Source of the DNA: Haloarcula japonica DSM 6131 | Lineage (GTDB): Archaea > Halobacteriota > Halobacteria > Halobacteriales > Haloarculaceae | NCBI RefSeq assembly: GCF_000336635.1 | Contig: NZ_AOLY01000035.1 | Span: 62,001 to 126,000, forward strand | DNA length: 64,000 nt | Direction: 5' to 3' | Shown: piece after piece, positions 50,792 to 59,790 of the stretch | How positions within the stretch are numbered: position 1 is the stretch's first letter | How the letters are laid out: each line of letters begins with the position of its first letter | Program-made: the position numbers and the translations under genes | The notes under the pieces: generated by a model | The model's database searches: none | What the model saw: only the letters and a program-made list of their open reading frames with translations | Told to the model about the DNA's origin: nothing

Positions 50792-52897
50792 ATGGGACGA
50801 TTATCGACGTTGTTTGCGCCGGACCGTGTCGCAGTGGTCGGGGCGACCGATTCGGAGGGATCCGTCGGTCACGCGGTCACCACGAACCTGCTCGATTCGT
50901 TTGCAGGGGAGGTCGTGGCCGTGAACCCGAACAAAGAGACAGTACTTGGATTGCCGTGTTACGACAATCTCGCCGGCCTGGAAGACCCGGGGTCGGTCGA
51001 CGTTGCCGTCGTCGTCGTGCCGCCGACGGTGGCAGTCGACGTCATCGAGAACGCTGGGCAAGCGGGTATCGAAAACGTCGTGGTCATCACTGCCGGCTTC
51101 GGTGAGACCGGCAGTGATGGGGCCGAACGCGAACGTCGACTCCGCGAGGTGGCCCGCGAATACGACCTGAACCTGGTCGGGCCGAATAGCCTCGGTGTGA
51201 TGTCGACCCCCGTCGGGCTCAACGCTACCTTCGGGAACGAGATGGCGAGCGACGGCGACATCTCCTTTATGAGCCAGTCGGGCGCGTTCATCACCGCTGT
51301 CCTCGACTGGGCCGCCGAGCGCGATGTCGGCTTCAAGGATATCGTCTCGCTCGGGAACAAGGCAGTACTCGACGAGAGCGACTTCGTCGCTGAGTGGGGT
51401 GACGACCCCGATACTGACGTCATTCTGGGTTATCTTGAGGACATCAACGACGGGTCCTCGTTCGTACAGACGGCTCGTGAGGTGACACAGGAGACGCCGA
51501 TTGTCCTCGTCAAGTCCGGCCGCACGGACGCGGGTGCGAGCGCGGCCGCCTCCCATACCGGTGCGATGGCCGGTTCGGAGCGGGCCTACGAAGCGGGCCT
51601 CGACAAGGCCGGGACACTCCGTGTCGAGTCCGTGCAGGAACTGTTCGACTACGCGCAGATCCTCGCCGGCCAGCCGCTCCCGGACGGGGACGAGATCGCT
51701 ATCGTGACGAACGCCGGCGGTCCCGGCGTGATGACAACCGACGCTGTCGGCGACTCGGACCTACAACTCGCGCAGTTCGGTGACGAGACGTTCTCCCGGC
51801 TTCGCGAGGAGATGCCCGACGAGGCCAATATCTACAACCCGGTCGACATCATCGGGGACGCTCCCGCAGAGCGTTTCGAGACGGCGCTCGAAACGGTACT
51901 GGCGGACGACAACGTGTCGATGGCTGTTGTCGTCGCCTGCCCGACGGCAGTGCTTTCCTTCGAGGACCTCTCGGAACGCATCGTCGAACAGCAGGAGCGG
52001 TTCGAGAAACCCGTTGCGGCAACGTTGATGGGCGGGAAGTCGGTCGACGCCGGTGCGAACGTCCTGAGCGAAGCGGGCGTGCCGAACTACTTCGACCCGG
52101 CCCGCGCCGTCGGGAGTCTGGACGCCCTCAGACGCTATCGGGAGATCAGAGCGACCGAGTACGAGGAGCCGACGACGTTCGACGTGGACCGCGAGCGGGC
52201 CCGCGAGGTACTCGAATCCGGCGCCCGGCGTGGGTCGAACCGGCTCGGCGTGGAAGCGATGGAACTGCTTGATGCGTACGGGATTCCCACACCGCAGGGC
52301 GATGTCGTCTCCTCACCCGTCGAAGCGGAGGCGATTGCCGAGGAGATCGGTGACGACGTGGTGATGAAAATCGTCAGTCCGGACATCCTGCATAAGTCCG
52401 ACATCGGCGGTGTCGAGGTCGGCGTTCCCGTCGAGGAAGTCCGTGACACATACGAGGACCTCGTCGTCAGGGCGCGCAACTATCAGGAAGACGCGACGAT
52501 TCTCGGCGTCCAAGTACAGGAGATGGTCGACCTCGATAACGGCGTCGAGACGATTCTCGGAATGAACCGCGACCCGCAGTTCGGGCCGTTGCTGTTGTTC
52601 GGCCTCGGCGGAATTTTCGTCGAGGTACTCGAAGACAACACTGTCAGTGTCGCCCCTGTCAGCGAGAACGAGGCGAAAGGGATGCTCGACGACATCGACT
52701 CTGCACCGCTGCTGCGCGGTGCTCGGGGCAGCGAGCCAGTCGATGAAGCGACGCTCGTCGAAACCATCCAGCGGCTCTCGCAACTCGTCACTGACTTCCC
52801 CGCAATCGTCGAACTGGACATCAACCCCCTCGTCGCGAGGCCCGACGGGGTGCAGGCGGTCGACCTGCGACTCACTCTCGACCAGGAGAAACTATGA
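50792..52897 (+). CDS. acdA: ADP-forming acetate/acyl-CoA ligase (fused alpha-beta)
   Basis: A 701-residue acyl-CoA synthetase (NDP-forming). The alpha part has a CoA-binding Rossmann start (FAPDRVAVVGATDSEGSVGH), a succinyl-CoA ligase-like domain and the phosphohistidine segment SAAASHTGAMAGSERA. The beta part is an ATP-grasp domain (EEIGDDVVMKIVSPDILHKS, LLLFGLGGIFVEVLED). It converts acetyl- or other acyl-CoA plus ADP and phosphate to acid, CoA and ATP, the usual archaeal route to acetate. It is translationally coupled (ATGA) to a phosphotransacetylase-like gene. Confidence 0.9.
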   Translation: MGRLSTLFAPDRVAVVGATDSEGSVGHAVTTNLLDSFAGEVVAVNPNKETVLGLPCYDNLAGLEDPGSVDVAVVVVPPTVAVDVIENAGQAGIENVVVITAGFGETGSDGAERERRLREVAREYDLNLVGPNSLGVMSTPVGLNATFGNEMASDGDISFMSQSGAFITAVLDWAAERDVGFKDIVSLGNKAVLDESDFVAEWGDDPDTDVILGYLEDINDGSSFVQTAREVTQETPIVLVKSGRTDAGASAAASHTGAMAGSERAYEAGLDKAGTLRVESVQELFDYAQILAGQPLPDGDEIAIVTNAGGPGVMTTDAVGDSDLQLAQFGDETFSRLREEMPDEANIYNPVDIIGDAPAERFETALETVLADDNVSMAVVVACPTAVLSFEDLSERIVEQQERFEKPVAATLMGGKSVDAGANVLSEAGVPNYFDPARAVGSLDALRRYREIRATEYEEPTTFDVDRERAREVLESGARRGSNRLGVEAMELLDAYGIPTPQGDVVSSPVEAEAIAEEIGDDVVMKIVSPDILHKSDIGGVEVGVPVEEVRDTYEDLVVRARNYQEDATILGVQVQEMVDLDNGVETILGMNRDPQFGPLLLFGLGGIFVEVLEDNTVSVAPVSENEAKGMLDDIDSAPLLRGARGSEPVDEATLVETIQRLSQLVTDFPAIVELDINPLVARPDGVQAVDLRLTLDQEKL

Positions 52898-53970
52898 CCG
52901 ACACGAACACGCTACTCGTTACATCGCTTGAGGAAGGTATCGGCAAGACGGCTATCACGCTCGCGCTAGCGACGCGCGCTCACGACGCGGGCTACGATGT
53001 CGGCTACATGAAGCCCAAGGGGACGCGCCTGCGGAGCGCGGTCGGCAAGACACGGGACGAGGACCCGATGCTCGCCCGCGAGCTACTCGATCTGGAGACC
53101 GACCTCCACGAGATGGAGCCGATCGTCTACTCCCCGACGTTCATCCAGGAAGCCATCCGCGGGCGTGAGGACCCCGACGACCTCCGCGAGCGTTTGCAGG
53201 AGAGCATCGAGACGTGTTCGGCGGGAACCGATATGCTCCTCGTCGAAGGGAGCAGTGACCTAACGACCGGGAGCATCGTCGATCTCACTGACATCGATAT
53301 CGCGGAGTTGCTCGACGCCCGCGTGCTGTTAGTCACCGGCTACGACACGCCCAGTGACACAGACGAAATTCTGTCTGCGGCCCGGGCGATCGGCGACCGA
53401 CTGGACGGCGTCCTGTTCAACGGCGTCACAGACGCGACGGTGGACGAACTCGCCGACGACGTGGTCCCGTTCCTCGAAGGCGAGGGCATTCCAGTCCACG
53501 GCATTCTGCCGCGTGACCGCTCGCTTGCCGGCGTCACCGTTGCGGACCTCGCCCGGAACCTCGGTGCGGACATCCTCACTGGTGATGCAAATACCGATGT
53601 CCACGTCGAGCGATTCAGCGTCGGCGCAATGAGCGGGAGTAGCGCGCTCGAACGCTTCCGGCGGACGCGCGATGCCGTCGTCGTCACTGGCGGCGACCGC
53701 TCGGAGGTCCAGACTGCAGCCCTCGAAGCGTCCGGTATCAACGCATTACTCCTCACTGGTGGGTTCCAGCCCGCCAGTGCGGTCATCGGACAGGCGGCCG
53801 AGAAAAACGTCCCAGTGCTGTCAGTTCAGTCGGACACGCGGACGACGATAGACAGGGTCGAGGAGGTACTCCGAACCGGACAGACCCGGAATGAGGCAAC
53901 GGTCGACCGTATGCGGACGCTACTCGACGACGGTGTCGACGTCGGGTCACTGCTGTCAATCGACCTCTAG
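52894..53970 (+). CDS. Phosphotransacetylase N-domain-like protein (BioD-type P-loop plus DRTGG)
   Basis: A 358-residue protein with an N-terminal P-loop domain related to BioD/CobB (LVTSLEEGIGKTAITLALA, LLVEGSSDL) and a C-terminal DRTGG-type domain (DAVVVTGGDRSEVQTAALEA, GINALLLTGGFQPA). These two domains form the regulatory N-terminal half of long phosphate acetyltransferases; the catalytic Pta domain is missing. It overlaps the acyl-CoA ligase gene by four bases and may regulate that enzyme in response to a metabolite. Confidence 0.82.
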   Translation: MTDTNTLLVTSLEEGIGKTAITLALATRAHDAGYDVGYMKPKGTRLRSAVGKTRDEDPMLARELLDLETDLHEMEPIVYSPTFIQEAIRGREDPDDLRERLQESIETCSAGTDMLLVEGSSDLTTGSIVDLTDIDIAELLDARVLLVTGYDTPSDTDEILSAARAIGDRLDGVLFNGVTDATVDELADDVVPFLEGEGIPVHGILPRDRSLAGVTVADLARNLGADILTGDANTDVHVERFSVGAMSGSSALERFRRTRDAVVVTGGDRSEVQTAALEASGINALLLTGGFQPASAVIGQAAEKNVPVLSVQSDTRTTIDRVEEVLRTGQTRNEATVDRMRTLLDDGVDVGSLLSIDL

Positions 53971-54167
53971 CACCGTCATTTCGGCTGGGCGGTAGCCCGT
54001 TCCTAACGGAGCACGGGCCCGGGCTACGGGGAAATCTCCAGATGAAACGTGCCTTACTATTTTAGTGATCGGTAGTCAAGTATCAGATGGAGCCTTACCG
54101 GCTCCGTAGTGTCACACGACGGGGGTTTGCCCCCGTTCTATCCCCTTTGTTCGGACACGTATGACGG
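53971..54167. other. Intergenic region with three hairpins and a possible 25-codon microgene
   Basis: Three strong stems are visible: GTAGCCCG/CGGGCTAC (53992-53999 with 54020-54027), GGAGCC/GGCTCC (54089-54094 with 54100-54105), and ACGGGGG/CCCCCGT (54119-54125 with 54130-54136). A TATA-like CTATTTTAG (about 54057-54065) lies 22-30 bases before an ATG at 54087 that opens a 25-codon frame ending at 54164. The region separates convergent genes, so terminator function, a small RNA or a leaderless microprotein are all possible. Confidence 0.4.
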
Positions 54168-54902
54168 CTACTGATCGATAGCCGGCTGTAACACCGACTG
54201 CGGGAGATGCGCTTTCAGTCCGTCAATCACGCTATCGGACGACTCGATTTCAAGCGGTGGCACCGGCCAGACAGTACACCCGGTCATCCGTTCGATAACG
54301 TCCGGATTCGTGCGCTCAGCGGTCGTCTCACCTTCATACTCGTTGAGAACAACGCCGACGACCGGCACACCTCTCCGGCGTAGTGCCTGAACCGTCAGCG
54401 CCGTGTGATTGAGCGTGCCGAGACCCGAACGGGCGACGACCAGCGCAGGAAGCCCGACATCTGCAACGAGGTCGATGACTTCTCGGTCGTCCGCGAGCGG
54501 GACACGTAGGCCACCGATACCTTCGACGACAGCCGTCTCGCTTCCTGACACGACATCGGCAACCCCGTCGCGAATCGACTCGTAGGAAAGCGTGACATCG
54601 TCGGCTGCTTCCCTCGCGGCCACTTCCGGTGCCAGCGGGGGTGACAACCGCTGTAGACAGACTGCGGCGTCGGCCGTGCCACAGACGGACTCGACGAACG
54701 CCGCGTCGTCATCAGGCGGATGGCCGGTCTGACAGGGCTTAACTGCGACGGCGGCTGTCCCCACCTCCCGCAGCCAGCCCGTGAGCCCGGCGGTCACGAC
54801 CGTCTTGCCGACGCCAGTGTCGGTGCCGACGACGAAGACGCCGTCTTCGGCGATCTGGCCGGTCCCGCCTTCCGGTTTCGACTCGTCGCTCGTCTCGCTC
54901 AC
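54168..54902 (-). CDS. bioD: Dethiobiotin synthetase
   Basis: A 244-residue ATP-dependent carboxylase that closes the ureido ring of biotin's precursor. The P-loop is FVVGTDTGVGKTVVTAGL, followed by VAVKPCQTG (Lys) and VEGIGGLRVPLAD. The start is GTG at 54902, overlapping the bioF stop (GTGA); a longer ATG-type frame to 54947 would overlap bioF more. The N-terminal 20 residues are an acidic haloarchaeal extension. It is the last gene of the operon bioB-bioU-bioF-bioD. Confidence 0.9.
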   Translation of the reverse strand: MSETSDESKPEGGTGQIAEDGVFVVGTDTGVGKTVVTAGLTGWLREVGTAAVAVKPCQTGHPPDDDAAFVESVCGTADAAVCLQRLSPPLAPEVAAREAADDVTLSYESIRDGVADVVSGSETAVVEGIGGLRVPLADDREVIDLVADVGLPALVVARSGLGTLNHTALTVQALRRRGVPVVGVVLNEYEGETTAERTNPDVIERMTGCTVWPVPPLEIESSDSVIDGLKAHLPQSVLQPAIDQ

Positions 54903-56101
54903 AGCACGCCCACCTCCCTGCCGGCAGTCCGGAAGGCATCGAGGCACTGCGCGATGTCGTCGGCGGTGTGTGTCGCCATCGGCGCGACCCGGATACGAGA
55001 GGTGCCCTCAGGGACCGTCGGCGGCCGGATCGCGGGCGCGACGATACCGTGGTCGCGCAGGCGGTCGGCCAGTTCCAGCGCGTCGTCGCGGTCACCGACG
55101 ACAACTGGGAGGATATGCGTCTCGCCAAGCACTTCGTAGCCCATCGTCTCGAGACCGTCCCTGAGTGTCGCCACGGTGTCCCAGAGTTCCGCCGTGCGGT
55201 CGGTCTCGCGAGTGATTCGCAGCGCCTCACGGGCCGCCGCGGCGTTCGGTGGGGATAGCCCGGTCGAGAAGACGAACGACCGTGCGGCGTTCAGCAGGTA
55301 TTCGATAAGCACCTCGTCGCCTGCGATGTAGCCGCCCTGGCTCGCAAGTGCCTTCGACAGGGTGCCCAACTGCACATCGACACGGTCGCTTAGCCCCTCG
55401 CGCTGGACGACGCCGCCGGAACTGTCGCCGAATAACCCCGTTGCGTGTGCCTCATCGACCATCAACCACGCGCCGTATTCGTCGACGACGTCACAAATGG
55501 CCGGCAGGGGCGCGATATCTCCGTCCATCGAGAACACGGAGTCGGTGACCACGAGCCACTGTTCGTCCCCGTCGACATCGGCCGCTCTCGTTTCCATCTT
55601 GTCTCGGAGGTCGGCGGGGTCGCAGTGGTCGTACACCACTGTCTCGCTTGCCCCGACCCGACAGCCGTCGATAATCGAGGCGTGGTTCAGCTCGTCCGAA
55701 AAGACGACATCCGGGGCCAGCGCATCGATAGTCCCGATGTTGGCTGCGTAGCCCGACGAGAACACCAGGGCTCGCTCGGTCCCTTTCGAGGCCGCGAGGT
55801 CGCGCTCTAGCCCGCGATGGACCCGCGTATCACCAGTGACCAGCCGTGAGGCCCCTGCACTGGTCCCGACGGTTCGTGCGCCCAGTTCGGCTGCCCGCTG
55901 AACTCGGCTGTCGTCGGCCAGCCCGAGGTAATTGTTCGCAGCGAATACGACTGCTTCGTCGCCAAACTCCGGTGGCTCTCCTTTCGGGTCGTCGGCGAAC
56001 CGGGTCCGCGCCGAGACGGATTCGGCGACTTCCAAATGCCGGCGAAGGTTCTGTGCCTCGCGCTGTTCGAGTCGGTCGTTCAAGTCGAAGCCGTGAGTCA
56101 T
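54899..56101 (-). CDS. bioF: 8-amino-7-oxononanoate synthase
   Basis: A 400-residue PLP enzyme of the alpha-oxoamine synthase family. VFAANNYLGLADDSRV is the substrate-entry motif, LMVDEAHATGLFG carries the PLP-ring Asp-Glu-Ala-His (216-219), and QLGTLSKALASQGGY contains the PLP lysine (Lys250). It condenses pimeloyl thioester with alanine. ATG 56101 is used; a TTG three codons earlier is open but unlikely. It starts 21 bases after the bioU-like gene. Confidence 0.92.
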   Translation of the reverse strand: MTHGFDLNDRLEQREAQNLRRHLEVAESVSARTRFADDPKGEPPEFGDEAVVFAANNYLGLADDSRVQRAAELGARTVGTSAGASRLVTGDTRVHRGLERDLAASKGTERALVFSSGYAANIGTIDALAPDVVFSDELNHASIIDGCRVGASETVVYDHCDPADLRDKMETRAADVDGDEQWLVVTDSVFSMDGDIAPLPAICDVVDEYGAWLMVDEAHATGLFGDSSGGVVQREGLSDRVDVQLGTLSKALASQGGYIAGDEVLIEYLLNAARSFVFSTGLSPPNAAAAREALRITRETDRTAELWDTVATLRDGLETMGYEVLGETHILPVVVGDRDDALELADRLRDHGIVAPAIRPPTVPEGTSRIRVAPMATHTADDIAQCLDAFRTAGREVGVL

Positions 56102-56122
56102 GCAAAGCAAAATCAGGCGGTT

Positions 56123-57199
56123 TCAGAAGCCAGGCATCAGATCGGCGGGGCCGAACACGCCGTAGTGCCCGGCGCGGTTGTTCCGGACACCGGCTTTCAG
56201 GTAGCCCAGTGCCGGGCCGTTGACGTTGGCCTCCATGCTCGTCACATCGTCCAGCTCGAAGGTGTTCATGCCGGTCTCGCCGTCAAACGTCGTGCCCGTT
56301 ACGCTGACCGTCGTCGTCGTCGGTTTCTCGTCCGAGCGCACGTCGAGGACGCCGCCGACGTGGACGTCCTCGGCGTCGCAGATCCCCGCACGCTCCAGTA
56401 GCACGTCGTCAGCGTGCTCCATGTCGTGGAACTCCAGCACACCGTCGTGCTCATCGATGAGGGCCTCGATCTCCTCCTCACTCATCTCCCGGGCCGTCTC
56501 GATGTCGTAGCCGTCGAGGTGCGCGATGTCCTCCCGGACCGTCCCGCGGTTGTCTTCGTAGCCCGACTTGAGGCCGACGCCCCACCAGATCTCGACTTCC
56601 TCGACCTCGACGAAGGACTGGGCGGCCAGGGCCGCTGCACCGGTCAGGAACCCGGGGGTCGCGCCGGCACCGCAAACGAATGTGATGCCGGACTCTTTCA
56701 GCAGGTCCTCGCGGTCGTCGAGCATCCCGATGACGCGGGAGCGCTTGAGCACGTCAATCATGACGCCTTCGTAGTCGGCTTCGGCGAAGCGCTCTGCCAC
56801 GCGCGGGATGAAGTCGTGTTCGAGATTCGGCAACGCCAACAAAACGGCGTCGATGGCGTCGCTCTCGGCAATAATGTCGTCGATGGGCGTTTCCGTCGGC
56901 TCGCCCTGCGAACTGGCGACGATGCCGGCCTCCTCGCCGTGTTGTTTGACGCCGTCGGCTGTTTCCGCCGTGGCTGTGCCGCCGTCGGCGGCCATATCCG
57001 GGTCGTCGGCCGGCCCACTTGCGATGTTGCCTTCCGTCGCCTCCAGCAGTTCGTCTACGTCGAGGCCACTGTGGTCGATAGCCACGCCGTTGCGGTCACA
57101 GGCCGCGACAGCGGTGAGGCCGTCCTTGTGCTGTGAGACTTCGAGCGTCCGCCGTCCGATACCACCGGTACCAAGCACTGCAAAGCGTATGTCGTCCAT
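56123..57199 (-). CDS. bioU: BioU-like KAPA-to-DAPA oxidoreductase in the biotin operon
   Basis: A 358-residue Rossmann oxidoreductase (IRFAVLGTGGIGRRTLEVSQ), often labelled saccharopine dehydrogenase-like. It lies between bioB and bioF in an operon with no bioA. This matches BioU, described in cyanobacteria with relatives in haloarchaea, which makes 7,8-diaminononanoate from the bioF product with its own lysine as amino donor. Lys152 in MIDVLKRSRVIGML is the likely donor, allowing for an acidic insertion at residues 60-103. VCGAGATPGFLTGAA is a further conserved block. The assignment rests on context and motif, not on an alignment. Confidence 0.75.
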   Translation of the reverse strand: MDDIRFAVLGTGGIGRRTLEVSQHKDGLTAVAACDRNGVAIDHSGLDVDELLEATEGNIASGPADDPDMAADGGTATAETADGVKQHGEEAGIVASSQGEPTETPIDDIIAESDAIDAVLLALPNLEHDFIPRVAERFAEADYEGVMIDVLKRSRVIGMLDDREDLLKESGITFVCGAGATPGFLTGAAALAAQSFVEVEEVEIWWGVGLKSGYEDNRGTVREDIAHLDGYDIETAREMSEEEIEALIDEHDGVLEFHDMEHADDVLLERAGICDAEDVHVGGVLDVRSDEKPTTTTVSVTGTTFDGETGMNTFELDDVTSMEANVNGPALGYLKAGVRNNRAGHYGVFGPADLMPGF

Positions 57200-57201
57200 T
57201 G

Positions 57202-58317
57202 TCAGTCGTCGGATTTGAGCTCTGATTTGGTCTGTGCTGTCCCTGCCGCCGTCTCGGTCTCTGTCTCGTCGGTCGCGCGTTCCTTGACCGCCTCGGGGTC
57301 GAACTCGTTTGCTTCGGTGTTCGGTTCGAGCCCGGCCTCTTCCATGATTTCGAGGTCGTCGGCCGCCGTCTGTCCCTCGGTAGTGAGATAATCACCGGTG
57401 AGGATGCCGTCCGCGCCGGCCTCCAGCGCGGCTACCTGTCCGTCCGTATCGAGGTTGACCTCGCGCCCGCCGGTCAGGCGCACGCGGGACTCGGGATGGA
57501 GCAGGCGGTAGACCGCGATGGTCTTGACGACCTCCTCGGTCGTGATGTCGGGCAGCCCCTGTTCTGCCATGGGAGTACCAGCGACCGGGTTCAGGATGTT
57601 TACCGGGAGCGAGGAGATGCCGATGTCCTGCAGGGCCATCGCCGCGTCGACCCGGTCGGTCGGCGATTCGCCCATCCCAAGGATGACCCCGGCACAGAGA
57701 TCCATGCCGGCGTCCTTGGCGACTCGGAGCGTCTCGACCCGCTTTTCGAAGGTGTGGGTCTGGACGACTTCCGGGAAATACCGCGGCGAGGTCTCTATAT
57801 TGTGATTGTAGTGATTGAGCCCCTCGTCGGCCAGAATCGCGGCCTCCTCCTCCGTGAGGATGCCGAGGCTGGCGTCAACCTCTACATCCGTCTCGTCGCG
57901 GACGAGGCGGATGGCTTCGAGGACCTCCTCCCACTCCTCGGGGCGGTTCTCCTTCGAGACGCCCTTCTCGGCGACGACGATACCGAACCGCTGTGCGCCG
58001 TCGCGTTCGGCGCGCTTTGCGGCCTCCAGTATCTTTTCCGGGCCGAGAAAGCCGTAGTTGTCGATGCCGGTGTCGAAGTGAACCGACTGGGCACAGAAGC
58101 CACAGTCCTCCGCGCAGTTCCCGGCTTTGGCGTTTACGATCGAACACGCATCGACGGTGTCGTCACCCAGTTGCGTGCGCACGTAGTCGGCCCCGGCCGC
58201 CAGGTCGTCGACCGGCTGTGCGATGAGAGCCAGCCCGTCCCGTCGGTTGAGGCGCTCGCCGTCCAGCACGCGTGCGACAGCGTCGTCTACCGTTTGGTTG
58301 CCCGTCTCGTAAACCAC
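57202..58317 (-). CDS. bioB: Biotin synthase
   Basis: A 371-residue radical SAM enzyme. NAKAGNCAEDCGFCAQS carries the CxxxCxxC that holds the [4Fe-4S] cluster (Cys68, 72, 75). HYNHNIETSPRYFPEVVQTH, CAGVILGMGESPTDRV and NILNPVAGTPM are conserved, and VRLTGGREVNL holds the Arg that ligates the auxiliary cluster. It inserts sulfur into dethiobiotin. The C-terminal 50 residues are an acidic tail. The start is GTG 58317, supported by a TATA box 24-33 bases upstream. It leads the biotin operon. Confidence 0.93.
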   Translation of the reverse strand: MVYETGNQTVDDAVARVLDGERLNRRDGLALIAQPVDDLAAGADYVRTQLGDDTVDACSIVNAKAGNCAEDCGFCAQSVHFDTGIDNYGFLGPEKILEAAKRAERDGAQRFGIVVAEKGVSKENRPEEWEEVLEAIRLVRDETDVEVDASLGILTEEEAAILADEGLNHYNHNIETSPRYFPEVVQTHTFEKRVETLRVAKDAGMDLCAGVILGMGESPTDRVDAAMALQDIGISSLPVNILNPVAGTPMAEQGLPDITTEEVVKTIAVYRLLHPESRVRLTGGREVNLDTDGQVAALEAGADGILTGDYLTTEGQTAADDLEIMEEAGLEPNTEANEFDPEAVKERATDETETETAAGTAQTKSELKSDD

Positions 58318-58340
58318 ACTTTCGGTGTCGGTTGACGGCC

Positions 58341-58350
58341 TGATAAATAT
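58341..58350 (-). promoter_or_regulatory. Biotin operon TATA element
   Basis: The minus strand reads ATATTTATCA, 24-33 bases before the bioB GTG start, giving a leaderless transcript for the four biotin genes. Confidence 0.6.
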
Positions 58351-58422
58351 TCGGGTGAGTCCTGCAACCGACGTGCGAATCGCGGGGGTACCGTTTTACC
58401 GAACCCACTGCTACGCGTTCAC

Positions 58423-59238
58423 ATGGCTGGTTCGACGGAGTCGGGAACTGAACACGTCGCCGAAGACGGCCACGAACACCGAAGTCGGTGGCCCCTGATA
58501 GCTGCAATCGGTGCCGCGTCGCTGTACTTGGGCGTCGGACTGGTATTTGTCGGGCTTGATCTGGTTCCGTCTGTGGTCCCGATTGTTCTCGGCGGTGCCG
58601 GTGCGATCGGTTTGCTGACCGGACTCGCCGGGTGGGCCAACGAGGCGTTCATCGCCGATTACGTACGGAGCCGGAGGGACGGCAATCCCGACCTGTACGC
58701 CACGACGATGGTTCTGTTTCTCGTCTCCGACGTAGCGACGTTTTCCGCCGGTTTCGTCTACTACGCCTTCATCCGGGCCGGGTCGTGGCCGCCGACTCAC
58801 CTTCCGCCGTTGCTTGGCTCGCTGGTGGTCATTAACACGGCGCTACTGCTCGCAAGCAGCGTGACGCTCCACTACGGACACGAGGCGCTCGAAGGCGGGA
58901 ACCGTCGGCGATTCCTCGGTCTCCTTGGGGGGACGCTCGCGCTCGGCGTCGTCTTCCTCGCCGGGCAAGCGTATGAGTACTACGAGTTCGTCGCCGTGGA
59001 GGGATTCGGTATCGGCTCCGGCGCGTTCGGGAGCGCGTTCTACGGCCTGACCAGCCTCCACGGCCTGCACGTTGCGCTCGGCGTCCTGTTGCTCGCTATC
59101 GCGTTCGGCCGCGCGCTCCGGGGCCATTACACACCTGATCGGGACACGGCTATCCGGACCACGTCGCTGTACTGGCACTTCGTCGACCTCGTGTGGGTGT
59201 TCCTCGTCGTCGTCCTGTACGTCGGCGCGGCGTTTTGA
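58423..59238 (+). CDS. coxC: Cytochrome c oxidase subunit III
   Basis: A 271-residue membrane protein with seven predicted helices. FSAGFVYYAFIRAGSWPP, FLAGQAYEYYEF, FYGLTSLHGLHVALGV and the C-terminal LYWHFVDLVWVFLVVVLYVG are the family's conserved blocks. It is part of the aerobic terminal oxidase with subunits I (59791) and II (62251). It is divergent from the biotin operon and has its own promoter. Confidence 0.9.
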   Translation: MAGSTESGTEHVAEDGHEHRSRWPLIAAIGAASLYLGVGLVFVGLDLVPSVVPIVLGGAGAIGLLTGLAGWANEAFIADYVRSRRDGNPDLYATTMVLFLVSDVATFSAGFVYYAFIRAGSWPPTHLPPLLGSLVVINTALLLASSVTLHYGHEALEGGNRRRFLGLLGGTLALGVVFLAGQAYEYYEFVAVEGFGIGSGAFGSAFYGLTSLHGLHVALGVLLLAIAFGRALRGHYTPDRDTAIRTTSLYWHFVDLVWVFLVVVLYVGAAF

Positions 59239-59262
59239 CCCCACGTTGAGCGCACGAAACCG

Positions 59263-59787
59263 CTATTCTGACCGGCCGGCCCGCTGTTCCAGCCGTATCA
59301 GCCGCCGGTACAGCGGGGGTGCCAGGACACCGAGGAACCCGAGCGCGATTGCGAACACGCCGAGGGGGAACTGGAGCGGCGCAGCCGCGAAGCAGGTGTT
59401 CTCCGCGACGATGGTCACGTAGTATTCTTCGCCTTCGTAGGTAACGATGGCTCCGCGGCGGAAGGCGTCGGAGTTGGGCACGCTACCGACGACTTGATGC
59501 TCACCGACCGGGTCGTCCACAGCCGTCAGGAACGCCGTCTGCTCGGCCGAGGAGAGGTTCTTGAAGGTCAACTGTGGGAGCCGCGGTCCCGGCTCGACCC
59601 CGCCGAACCGTTCGGCCGTCTCCTCGGGCGACTCGACGCCGATGGTCGGGTTCCCGCAGTTCTCCAGATCCGGCTCGATGAGTGCATAACCGCCCGGTAC
59701 AGCCCCGGCGATACCGACCGCGATGAGCAGGACGCCGACGAAGGGCGCAAGATACTGGAAGACGAACGAGTCAGCACCGTCGCTCAT
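59263..59787 (-). CDS. Haloarchaeal membrane protein in the oxidase cluster
   Basis: A 174-residue protein with an N-terminal helix (FQYLAPFVGVLLIAVGIAGA), an external domain of about 90 residues containing two cysteines (LENCGNPTIG and AENTCFAAAP, possible disulfide) and a C-terminal helix (FPLGVFAIALGFLGVLAPP). Function unknown. It starts three bases after the coxA stop, so it is co-transcribed with subunit I and may be an oxidase accessory protein. Confidence 0.72.
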   Translation of the reverse strand: MSDGADSFVFQYLAPFVGVLLIAVGIAGAVPGGYALIEPDLENCGNPTIGVESPEETAERFGGVEPGPRLPQLTFKNLSSAEQTAFLTAVDDPVGEHQVVGSVPNSDAFRRGAIVTYEGEEYYVTIVAENTCFAAAPLQFPLGVFAIALGFLGVLAPPLYRRLIRLEQRAGRSE

Positions 59788-59790
59788 CCG

